Positions 27,151-35,372 of a DNA stretch of 64,000 nucleotides are shown one piece after another. The notes beneath the pieces are model-generated. The model searched no databases. It saw only the letters and a program-made list of their open reading frames with translations, and had not been told where the DNA came from. Positions within the stretch are counted from its first letter, which is position 1. The number at the start of each line of letters is the position of its first letter. Source of the DNA: Phyllobacterium zundukense (GTDB lineage: Bacteria; Pseudomonadota; Alphaproteobacteria; Rhizobiales; Rhizobiaceae); contig NZ_CP104972.1 in the NCBI RefSeq assembly GCF_025452195.1, positions 496,001 through 560,000 on the forward strand. Direction: 5' to 3'. The translations under genes were made by a program, and so were the position numbers.

Positions 27151-28094
27151 AACGATCCTATACGAGAAACCATGCTTTGCATGTGCCTGTCCTGCAACAT
27201 CATTTAGAATGTCGCCAAGATCGCAATTTTTCTGGTGCCATTGCATTGACGAGGTCGAAGATCCCCGGGGCCGAACTTTTTTGAGTGCTCGCGCACATGG
27301 CGCCGATTGCAATCGGCCATAGGCACGGGCAGCGTTCCAGCCAACCGCCTTCAACGAGCAAGGGCGCTGGGCATACGGCTCGAAACGTTAGAACTACGAA
27401 ACCTGCAGCGCCAATCAAGCGAAAAGCGGTTTTCGTTCTTCCCACCTTGGTCGCGGAATTCGAATTTCGCATGTGGCACATAACTTGGCACCGTCGTTAA
27501 CGGGGAGATTTGGTTGCCGATAAGCAAGACGGCGCACAATCGAATGTGCCCTGTAACAGCGGCAATCCTGCGAACTGAGGCAATTTTTATCCGCAAGACT
27601 CAATCAGCAACTGGCCGGGCCAATCCCAACAGGCACTGTATCACATAACAGTCTATACATCGTTCTGCCGGAAAATCGTTTAATGAATAACCGGCTTCCT
27701 TCCTAGTAGATCAACCGCCGCACAACGAACTATGAATCACCGGTTTTTCCCTCGAATAGTAGGTTTCAGAAAAATACTTGCGATCGGTCACTTCATTTCA
27801 AGACGTCAACACGCCTGTGACAACGCGTAATTATTTCCAAAGGATTCCAAGATTTCAGCTTATATTCTCTGTCCAGTTGACGCGTTCTGTTTTGCATACA
27901 TTTACCGTCTTTATATAATCTTGCTAAATAATGTCCCTGTAATGTTGCAGAAGTTCGCAAAGCCTCTTCACTAAGCTGTCACACTGTGTAATTAATTTGA
28001 TTTAGCTATTTGGGCGAATTCTGGGCAATTCCGGCAAGCACAGGTTTTGGTACTGCTTGTTGCCAGGTGATGCAATTGCGGTGGGGCAGAACGG
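27151..28094. other. Intergenic, AT-rich toward the right
   Basis: Nothing recognisable. The part from about 27600 to 28090 is clearly more AT-rich than its surroundings and leads into the AraC gene. It may hold that gene's promoter. Confidence 0.4.
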
Positions 28095-29000
28095 ATGCAG
28101 CAGAACACTCGTTTCTCGGAAATTGAAAACCTCGACCTGCGGAGAATAGATCGTCGGATCTTTGATGGCATTCCGGAACATTCGGGACCGCGATTGATTA
28201 CATTCCGCGGTGGCGCGGCGCATTCCATACGGCCACCCGGGACTCATAATTTTTGTGTCAAAAGCCACCTTATTGACGTCGCGCTGGAGCCCGCACCGGG
28301 AATGAGGGCTGCACTGGGTAGCGACAAGGTGCACGAATACGACGCGGAAAGAGGCATGCTGGTCGTCATGCCGGCGAACACAAAGAGCTACTGTGCTTGG
28401 TCGTCCACCAAAGAAACCGCGATCATAGCGCTCACGCCTGAAAGTCTGCTTGATCTGGCGGCACATGAGTTCGATACCGGGTGCATGGAACTGCACCCGC
28501 CACCGTTTGGTACGTTCGATCCCACGGCGTTGCGGATTGCCAGATCGCTAAAGGCAGAACTCACCCAACGAACCGCTCCAAACGAGCTCTATGTCGATTC
28601 ACTGATCACAGTCTTCGGCATCCACCTTCTTCGAAACTACACCGAAGTAGGAAAGCCGATACTCCGCATGAGGGGCGGGCTTTCGGTTCGAAGCGCGCGG
28701 ACAGTAAGGGAGTTCCTGGACGAGAATTTCTCCCGCAAATTGTCGGTGGCCGAGCTTGCGGCGGTCTCCGGCCTTTCGTCACACCACTTCATCCAGGCAT
28801 TTACCAAGACCTTCGGCGATCCGCCGCATCGATATCTGGTCAAACGGCGCCTTGCTTTCGCTGAAAAATTGCTGACCAAAGGCGGTTTGTCGATCGCGGA
28901 AGTTGCTCATCTGAGTGGGTTTTCTGATCAGAGCCATCTGACGGTTACGATGTCGAAGCACTGGAACAGAACCCCGATGCAGATGCGGCTGCAACGATAG
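28095..29000 (+). CDS. AraC-family transcriptional regulator
   Basis: A 301-residue regulator with an N-terminal sensing domain (about 1-195) and a C-terminal AraC/XylS domain with two helix-turn-helix units. The first is near LSVAELAAVSGLSSHHFIQA; the second is near LSIAEVAHLSGFSDQSHLTV, with the family signature FGDPPHRYLVKRRLAFAEKL between. ATG at 28095; the upstream GGGGCAGAACGG is a usable ribosome site. A frameshifted paralogue lies 330 bases downstream in opposite orientation, with the same domain layout. Target genes are unknown. Confidence 0.9.
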   Translation: MQQNTRFSEIENLDLRRIDRRIFDGIPEHSGPRLITFRGGAAHSIRPPGTHNFCVKSHLIDVALEPAPGMRAALGSDKVHEYDAERGMLVVMPANTKSYCAWSSTKETAIIALTPESLLDLAAHEFDTGCMELHPPPFGTFDPTALRIARSLKAELTQRTAPNELYVDSLITVFGIHLLRNYTEVGKPILRMRGGLSVRSARTVREFLDENFSRKLSVAELAAVSGLSSHHFIQAFTKTFGDPPHRYLVKRRLAFAEKLLTKGGLSIAEVAHLSGFSDQSHLTVTMSKHWNRTPMQMRLQR

Positions 29001-29326
29001 CTGTCGTCATTCCGTCACAACCACATTCAGTTCCATCGCAGCAACTTTAGCTTATGTGGTAGAGCCGCCGCAGTTCTTATTTCAAACCTCACTCTGTAAA
29101 GAGAATTCAGAACTTCCTGAATAGGGCCTGCAAGAATATGTGCTGATGAATGCATTAGATCAGTCAGTGAGGCTTTTTCATGCGGAAGCCATTTTCGCTG
29201 CGCGATGCAGCAGATCGCTTTGCCGGGCCTTTTGGGAGCATTCATCGTCTTCTGGGCAGCGCAAAATTTATTCGGCTTTTGGGCATTCCCCGTTGAAGCG
29301 GATTGATCGCAGCTGAACCTGTAAAC
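29001..29326. other. Intergenic between convergent AraC genes
   Basis: About 325 bases where two regulator genes converge. No gene and no clear bidirectional terminator were identified. Confidence 0.4.
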
Positions 29327-30248
29327 TCAATTCGCAGCCAGCCTGATCCTTCCGGGCGTAGTTTGTTTATATCGCATCATGGCAGTGGTGAGATGGCTTT
29401 GGCTCGAAAAACCGGTCTGAGCGGCTATTTCCGGGATCGGAATTTTTGAGTCAATCAGCAGTCTTTCTGCCTTCTGCAGCCGGATGTTGATAAGGTATTT
29501 GTGCGGCGGGGTGCCGAATGTCGCCGTAAACGCACGGATGAAATGGCTGGGCGACATGCCCGAAATTTTCGCAATCGCATTGATCGACGGTATTTCAGCC
29601 ATATGATCATTCATATAGTCCAACACCTTCCTCGACGTTTGCAAGGACAGGCGCCCCACGCTCGTTTGTCGCAACTTGCCCCTCGAATATGTTCTGATGA
29701 GATGAACGCCGAACACCGTCATCAATGAGTCGAGATAAAGTTCGCTCGCCGATCCTTCTGACACCTCTAGCGCCATGGTTCGAGCGAGCTGCAGTGCACG
29801 CAGATCCACATGGCCAAACTTCGGCGGCTGCAGCTCCCAGTCAGCGCCATCCAATTCGGCTGCCGCGAGATTGGAATAGGCGAGTGAACCGAAAGCAATC
29901 GCTGCATTTTTCTTGGATGTGGACCATCGGAGTGTTCTGTCGATGTTGGACGGATTGATAACGAGCATGCCGATCGGGGCGTCGAGATCTATGTAATCTG
30001 TCGCTTGCAAAGGCGGCCTCCATGTTGGGCGATGGAGCGAAGAGCACGGAAGCGAACTCCGCGTTGGATCGGAAGGTCATGGATCCGGGCGGCCGCGCAA
30101 CATTCGCGACGCCGCCTACTATTGTTTCGACGCGCGGCCCGACCTGGTCCGAGATAGCAGAAAGCATTCCACGCTCATTGTTCAAGTCCAATTCGATTAC
30201 ACTATGGTCGCGCGAACTGATCGTTGGTGGAGCCATCACGAAGCACAC
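29327..30248 (-). pseudogene. AraC-family regulator, single frameshift
   Basis: Paralogue of the regulator at 28095-29000. The N-terminal half (VGPRVETIVGGVANVARPPG ... MEAAFASDR) is in one frame. Near 29997 it passes to the second (YIDLDAPIGMLVINPSN), which continues through an intact C-terminal AraC domain (INAIAKISGMSPSHFIRAF, FGTPPHKYLINIRLQKAERL, IPEIAAQTGFSSQSHLTTAM). The same position in the paralogue reads SDKVHEYDAERGMLVVMP, confirming that a one-base indel explains the break. The start is probably the ATG at 30236. An internally initiated C-terminal fragment could still bind DNA; that is speculation. Confidence 0.8.
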
Positions 30249-30654
30249 GGGAAACGTCGTGGTTTGCCATTGGGACCAATAGCCGAATCAGCTGAGCTTC
30301 CCTGAAACAAGATGTGATGCTCCCGCGCCGCGACTTACACTATGGGGATCAGAATTGGTCCGATTAACTATATCAATGTCCCGCGGCGCGGTTGGTTCCG
30401 TTTTTTACGATGTCTTCCCCATCGGCCGATTTGAATTTCCATATAGCGCCTAAAACGGGCTTGAATGGTATTGCGGCGAACATAAAAGTGAGTTGGCACA
30501 AGTTAGCCTCTAATTTCGGCCTTCCTCGCGACTTCGTTATCAGTGTTTTTGCAGCTAACGATTGCTAGTCACCACGCTCTAAGGCACGTTTATTCAAACC
30601 TCCGTCGATGATGATCACATTTGCGAGAAAAACCTTAATCCAGGAGAAGCGACT
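30249..30654. other. Divergent intergenic region, AraC pseudogene / SDR
   Basis: About 400 bases between divergently oriented genes, partly AT-rich (30460-30560). A regulator site for the SDR gene would be expected here, but no clear operator was seen. Confidence 0.4.
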
Positions 30655-31458
30655 ATGGATCTGAAATTGATCGGCAAGACAGCCCTTGTCACCGGGTCCA
30701 CCGCAGGCATCGGTCTTGCAATCGCCAAGCGGCTGGCGGCAGAAGGGGCGAATGTCGTCATTGTCGGCCGATCGCAGGCCAAGCTGGATGAGGCAGCAAA
30801 GATCGTCACCTCTGCGACGATTTCCAAAGTCGCGCCAGGCATCCGCGCCGTGCTCGCAGATGCTGCGACCGCCGAAGGAGCTGCCGTTCTGCATCGGGTA
30901 GTCCCGACCGTGGATATCCTCGTCAACAACCTCGGCATTTACGAGTCCAAGCCCTTCACCCAGATCACTGACGCGGATTGGCTGAAATTCTTCGAGGTAA
31001 ACGTGCTCAGCGGTGCGCGTCTCGCTCGTCAATATTTTCCGACTATGCTGGAACGAAATTGGGGACGGATCATCTTCATCGCCAGCGAATCCGGTCTTGT
31101 TGTTCCGCCGGACATGATCCATTACGGCATGACGAAAACGGCGCAACTCGCCATATCGCGCGGCTTGGCAGCGTTGACGAAGGGGACGGGTGTCACGGTA
31201 AACTCCATCCTTCCCGGCCCTACCCGATCAGAAGGCATCGTCGACTTCTTGAAGAGCGTCGCCAGCGACCCGTCTCTGCCGCCCGAGGAGATGGAGGCCG
31301 AATTCTTTCGCAACGAACGTTCTACGTCATTGCTGCAACGCATGATCGAACCGGAAGAGATCGCCGATCTGGTGGCCTATGTGGCAAGCCCGCTGTCGGC
31401 GGCGACCAACGGAGCAGCGCTTCGTGTCGAGGGCGGCATTACACCGACAATCGCATAG
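30655..31458 (+). CDS. SDR-family NAD(P)-dependent oxidoreductase
   Basis: A 267-residue classical short-chain dehydrogenase. The nucleotide-binding loop TGSTAGIG is at 13-20, NNLG at 91-94, and the catalytic Ser144 (IFIASES) and Tyr157/Lys161 (YGMTK) are all in place. The substrate is not predictable. The ATG follows CAGGAGAAGCGACT. The stop overlaps the ribosome site of the next, broken PPC-domain gene, so they form a two-gene operon. A divergent AraC gene, now frameshifted, may have been its regulator. Confidence 0.9.
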   Translation: MDLKLIGKTALVTGSTAGIGLAIAKRLAAEGANVVIVGRSQAKLDEAAKIVTSATISKVAPGIRAVLADAATAEGAAVLHRVVPTVDILVNNLGIYESKPFTQITDADWLKFFEVNVLSGARLARQYFPTMLERNWGRIIFIASESGLVVPPDMIHYGMTKTAQLAISRGLAALTKGTGVTVNSILPGPTRSEGIVDFLKSVASDPSLPPEEMEAEFFRNERSTSLLQRMIEPEEIADLVAYVASPLSAATNGAALRVEGGITPTIA

Positions 31459-31464
31459 GAGGTC

Positions 31465-31921
31465 ATGATGCCCAACCCATCCGGCGAGACCGGAACGGCC
31501 AGGCTCACCAAGACGCCAACGGGTTATCTCATGGTATTGCTTCAAGGGGATAACATGTTCGTCGAACTTGAGGCTTTGATGCAGAACGAACAGATCCCCT
31601 CGGCGAGCTTCTCGGCCTTTGGATCTCGCAAGGCTTGCCACATTCGGCTTTTTCGATTTCGTCAAGAAACAATACGATCCAGGATCGTTCGAGAACGTCG
31701 AGATGGCAAGCGTTATCGGAACGCTGGCTTGGAAAGATGGCAAACCTTCAGTTCATGCGCACGGGGTCGCTTGCGATCATAGGTTCGCGTCCGTTGGCGG
31801 CCATCTTCTGGCATTGGAGGTTGGAACCGGATCACTTGAGATCACCATTATAGTGCATGCACAAAAACTTGAGCGTAGACTAGACCCCATGATCGGAGCG
31901 AATGTACTTATAATTCAATAG
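31465..31921 (+). pseudogene. PPC-domain (DUF296) protein, frameshifted
   Basis: Starts with a good GGAGG at 31457-31461 and ATGs at 31465/31468, reading TGYLMVLLQGDNMFVELEAL then QIPSASFSAFG. A shift near 31620 moves to ARLATFGFFDFVKKQYD, then GTLAWKDGKPSVHAHGVACD (the conserved His cluster) and EVGTGSLEITIIVH. The two parts together give one complete plants-and-prokaryotes-conserved domain of about 140 residues. These small proteins are trimeric and sometimes DNA-binding. Cotranscription with the SDR gene is likely. Confidence 0.75.
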
Positions 31922-32070
31922 CATATTGGAGAACGTTGCGGTGGCAGGTGAGTTTGGGCGACGGTCAGCTACGAAAGTCACATAAGAGGCAATATGCGAT
32001 TTTCGGAGCACATACCGAGAACATCCCTGTGCTGCCGCCAGCTTCACGATTGTGAGGTCGACATCCTCGA

Positions 32071-32640
32071 TTAAATGAACTGATCAAATGCTTGGATCTC
32101 GTTGACTGTAGCCAAAAGGCCCTGCGCGCGAAGTGTATCAAGGTAGTCTTCGACCGTCTTCGGCGGGTTCTTTAGACGTAAGCGAACCGCTTTTATGGCG
32201 GCCAGAAACTGCGGCTGCGAAAGGTGGAACTGGTGCGTTAGGAATTCATCGGGATGTTGGGCTTCAATGCCCCACGGTGCGAGCTGGCTGTGGGGAAAGT
32301 CCTTGAGATTTGCTGTAACGATCAAATCAGCCCGCCCCTTGATGGCCGCCGCTAGAACGTGGCGATCATCAGGATCCGGCAACTGGAGAATGCCAATGAG
32401 TTGATCAAAATCTGTAACAAGCGCGTCGCGCACATGGGCGTTCATCAGGTGGCGGGTCCGCTCGAGCCGTTCTCTGGTTAGATCGTCCCTGCTTGTGAGC
32501 AAAGCGTTGATCCATTCATCATGCACTGTGTTCGACCATTTGGCGCGATACAGGTCAGAAACAGCAAGCTCCAAAAGCAGGTCGCGCAAGGGAGCTGGAT
32601 AGAGAACCGATGCGTCCAAGAAAGCTGTGAAAGTCCCCAA
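32071..32640 (-). CDS. PIN-domain ribonuclease toxin
   Basis: A 189-residue protein with a VapC-like PIN nuclease fold in residues 1-125. Candidate metal ligands are D9 (FLDASVLYP), E42 (VHDEWINAL), D91/D92 (PDPDDRHVL) and D114 (TANLKDF). The remaining 65 residues are a C-terminal extension typical of this longer PIN subgroup. It lies three bases downstream of a helix-turn-helix protein gene, antitoxin first, as in type II modules. An 84-bp copy of its 5' end, 82/84 identical, occurs at 44565-44648. Confidence 0.85.
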   Translation of the reverse strand: MGTFTAFLDASVLYPAPLRDLLLELAVSDLYRAKWSNTVHDEWINALLTSRDDLTRERLERTRHLMNAHVRDALVTDFDQLIGILQLPDPDDRHVLAAAIKGRADLIVTANLKDFPHSQLAPWGIEAQHPDEFLTHQFHLSQPQFLAAIKAVRLRLKNPPKTVEDYLDTLRAQGLLATVNEIQAFDQFI

Positions 32641-32643
32641 AGC

Positions 32644-33096
32644 TTAGTATCCCATCCCAAGCTCTTGAGCCTCCGCTGCAAGCTGGCCCAATACCTTGCG
32701 CCGTTCCGTGTCGATCGCCTCTTTGTAGTTCAGTACATCTTCGAAACGAACACGGCGATGGGTTCCCACCATGCGGAATGGTAGCTTCCTCTCGTCCAAC
32801 AGGCCAATTAGAAACGGACGCGATACGTTCAGGACGTCAGCGGCTTGCTGTGTTGTCAGTTCAGCGTTCTGCGGGACGATCGTAACAGCTCTTCCCGATG
32901 CCATATCCTCAAGCACGGCCATAAGCAGCTTCACGGCCCCCGCCGGCAGCTCAATAGCTTCTTCGTTGTCTGCATCACGAACGCGAAATGTCAAAGCAAG
33001 TCCTTTGCGTGCATAAGGAGCCAATCGCTGGCCCGATGCGCGTGCAAGCTCCACGTCATCTTTGGATGGTGGATTTGTGGTGAGGGCGGCCGTCAT
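32644..33096 (-). CDS. Excisionase-type HTH antitoxin of the PIN module
   Basis: 150 residues from the ATG at 33096 (MTAALTTNPPSKDDVE), preceded by AAGGAAAAATAGCC; the frame is open upstream but unlike the family. The C-terminal half is an excisionase/MerR-like winged helix: LTTQQAADVLNVSRPFLIGL, LDERKLPFRMVGTHRRVRFE and DVLNYKE. The N-terminal half (ELPAGAVKLLMAVLEDMASG) probably contacts the toxin. The organisation predicts DNA binding and autorepression plus toxin neutralisation. The pairing with a PIN protein is known from many genomes. Confidence 0.82.
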   Translation of the reverse strand: MTAALTTNPPSKDDVELARASGQRLAPYARKGLALTFRVRDADNEEAIELPAGAVKLLMAVLEDMASGRAVTIVPQNAELTTQQAADVLNVSRPFLIGLLDERKLPFRMVGTHRRVRFEDVLNYKEAIDTERRKVLGQLAAEAQELGMGY

Positions 33097-33414
33097 GGCT
33101 ATTTTTCCTTGTCTGTTTCCTTCGAATATAATCCATAATAAACTAAACGCAATAATCGCAGCAAACGAATTTTTCGAAACGACGCGTAACGTTGGTCTTA
33201 CAGTCATGACTTGAACTCTAAGGAACGGCGTTCTTCCAACCCCTCGGATTCGGAAAGCTGTTCAATCCAGAATGTGCTAATAAATCTTCCTTTGAAAATG
33301 CTGATAAGAGCGCTTTTCGGCTTGTGCCTAACTGTGTAAGCGCTCACGTGATCCCCTCTATCCCGAATGGTTTGAAGATGTCAGAAGATCCTCCGTTGGT
33401 TCGGAGGTGTCTAC

Positions 33415-33790
33415 ATGGCTATCCCCGAATATCCTGGCGCGAAGCGCTTCAAGGGAATGCAACTTCACACAAAGGACTATTGGACGGCCGACGAGTTCGT
33501 TGGCCAACATGTAATCATTGTCGGAGGCGGCATCTCTGCCGTTCAGACGCTCGATGATATCTCGCGTGTCACGTCAACCGCGCGGGTGAACCCGTCGCGA
33601 GCCGCAGTTCCGGAACACGCCATTTGCGTCGGAGGACGGCCGGGCCACCGTCGCCTTGGCCGCGGATCGCGTTCGCAAGGGCCTTCCCGTCCGGCTCGAT
33701 CGTCTCGGTGACCGGCTGCCCGTCACGCCTGCGGCCCGCGACGAAAATGGGAAATGCGGCAACCAATCCGCGGATAAGAGCGTGACCAAT
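33415..33790 (+). pseudogene. Flavin-containing monooxygenase-like oxidoreductase, remnant
   Basis: The readable portion YPGAKRFKGMQLHTKDYW then GQHVIIVGGGISAVQTLDDI is the internal NADP-binding Rossmann motif (GGGISA) of FMO/NAD(P)-binding proteins. Further pieces in other frames (ARAFPSGSIVSVTG near 33690) match the segment expected after it. Both the FAD-binding N-terminus and the C-terminus are absent. At least one frameshift lies near 33590. Confidence 0.6.
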
Positions 33791-33896
33791 GCTTCGTCCG
33801 ATCCGAGATCGGATCGGGGCACGCCGACAGCTAGAAATCAGATGACGTCGATGTAAAGTCGGCGATACACCACTATGCTTCCCATCCCCATGACAG

Positions 33897-34094
33897 TCAT
33901 GAGAACGTACGACTTTGAGCAGCTCTTGCTCCATCCCCGAGGCGCTTGAGGGCTTCGAGCAGGTCATCGACGAAGGTGAAGACGACGCGCATCCACGGCA
34001 AGGGAGAGGCGCGTGGCGCAGCCCAGTTGCGGGCGCGTGCACCCCACAGCCGTCCGTTGACGGCGGCGGTACGAGACTTGGGCCGGGCTGACAT
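33897..34094 (-). pseudogene. SAM-dependent methyltransferase, N-terminal remnant
   Basis: The first 25 codons from the ATG at 34094 (PKSRTAAVNGRLWGARARNW) match the opening of a rhizobial class I methyltransferase family. After that the sequence is unrelated (VVFTFVDDLLEALKRLGDGA) and stops at 33897. The methyltransferase core is missing, so an internal deletion or fusion is inferred. Confidence 0.45.
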
Positions 34095-34151
34095 GATCTG
34101 CTCCTTCGGGGTCGCTTGTGCCGAAGCAAAATGTTCGTGGTCCTCCACCAC

Positions 34152-34952
34152 CTAAGGTCGTCTCCAGGTTGCCAGATGCGCCGAAATAGCGAACGAAAGG
34201 CCATCGTGGGTAACGTAGTGAGCGAGAACCCTTTCCGCCTCCGCCAGGAGGCGATCAATTTGCGGCTCCGGCAGCACAACCCCCATGACGGGTAGCCAGC
34301 CCCTGAGTTCCGCCTCTGCAAACTCGCGCATGTCGGGGAACCGCGCCGCGCCGCCACGACTCGTGATGTTGATCGGGTCGGCTCCGGCGTCCTTGAACAA
34401 GGCGGCGAGCGCTTGCCTGTCGCCCAGCACAAAAGGCGCTCGAAGCGCGTCGCCGGCGGGCTTTCCGGCGACCTTGTCCAACAGGTCCACGAGGGTAGCG
34501 AATGCGGGGGCGTTCTCGATGGCATCCCACACCGCAACCGCACCCCTAGCGCCAGGGACCATCACCCGGAGCATCTCCCTGATCGCCTTGTCGCGGTCTG
34601 AAAAGAACATCAGGCCGAACTGACATACGACGACATCAAACGAGCGATCCGGAAACGGCAGCGCCTCGGCCGTCCCATCGCGCCAGTCGATGCCGGGCGC
34701 GAGACTTCGCGCCACCGTCAGCATTCCCGCGTTTGGATCGAGAGCGGCGACGCGGCCAGATTGTCCGCTCCGCGTTGCCGCCTCGCGCGCCAGGACTCCG
34801 GTGCCGCAGGCAATGTCCAAGACGCGGTCGCCGCTCCCGATCTTGGCCGCATCTGCCACCACTGGGGCCCATTGCCGAAAGAGTGCCGGAACGAACAGCG
34901 CCTCGTAGGCATTCGCGGCGTCGATCAAGCTTTGCGAAATCGGAGCGGTCAT
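34152..34952 (-). CDS. Class I SAM-dependent methyltransferase
   Basis: A 266-residue soluble methyltransferase. SAM motif I is VLDIACGTGVLAREA (44-58), the acidic loop is AALDPNAGML, motif post-I is DGTAEALPFPDRSFDVVVCQ, and motif III is MLRVMVPGARGAVAVWD. The layout resembles UbiE/COQ5-like small-molecule methyltransferases; the substrate is unknown. It is intact and followed on the same strand by a truncated methyltransferase start. Confidence 0.9.
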   Translation of the reverse strand: MTAPISQSLIDAANAYEALFVPALFRQWAPVVADAAKIGSGDRVLDIACGTGVLAREAATRSGQSGRVAALDPNAGMLTVARSLAPGIDWRDGTAEALPFPDRSFDVVVCQFGLMFFSDRDKAIREMLRVMVPGARGAVAVWDAIENAPAFATLVDLLDKVAGKPAGDALRAPFVLGDRQALAALFKDAGADPINITSRGGAARFPDMREFAEAELRGWLPVMGVVLPEPQIDRLLAEAERVLAHYVTHDGLSFAISAHLATWRRP

Positions 34953-34989
34953 TGTGTCGCCTCAACGTCTGGAGCGGCGCGCCGAACTA

Positions 34990-35125
34990 TGCCGCGCGTC
35001 CCGGCGGCGATCGCCTTTACTTATTTCCGAGACTAGCATATCTCCGCCGATCGCCCAATCGCCACTTGCGACCTCGTTGATGTTGACCCAGGTGACGCCG
35101 CAAATCATTCGGTGCAATCTCTCGC
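34990..35125 (-). pseudogene. Tautomerase (4-OT family) C-terminal remnant
   Basis: On the minus strand the segment VTWVNINEVASGDWAIGG resembles the C-terminal half of 4-oxalocrotonate-tautomerase-like proteins (VxxxIxEVxxxNWxIGG). There is no N-terminal Pro1-bearing part in frame upstream. The call rests on this single motif. Confidence 0.4.
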
Positions 35126-35372
35126 GGCCGGCCGGAACGGATTTGAGGCCGGACGTGCATAGGGCGTGTCAGAAAATGCGCTTCGATAAGCGCCTTATGA
35201 TGGCAGTTTACACATCTGACGTTGAAACCTTTGGAAAGTTGGCCTTGCCCTAAACAGTTTCACCACAGCAACGAAGAAAAACGCAATCACGCGGCAAGTT
35301 GTGATCCCATTTCGGCTATTCGCGCGGTGATATGACGTTTCAAAAGCTGACACCGTACCGGAGGCAGTTGGT

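Noticed and set aside
27600..28090. Possible CRISPR or tandem array in the AT-rich gap
   Set aside because: No regularly spaced direct repeats can be found; it is only compositionally biased.
33569..34543. Minus-strand 324-codon frame
   Set aside because: Overlaps the intact methyltransferase in another frame and the monooxygenase remnant; Arg/Ser/Pro-rich translation typical of an antisense or off-frame shadow.
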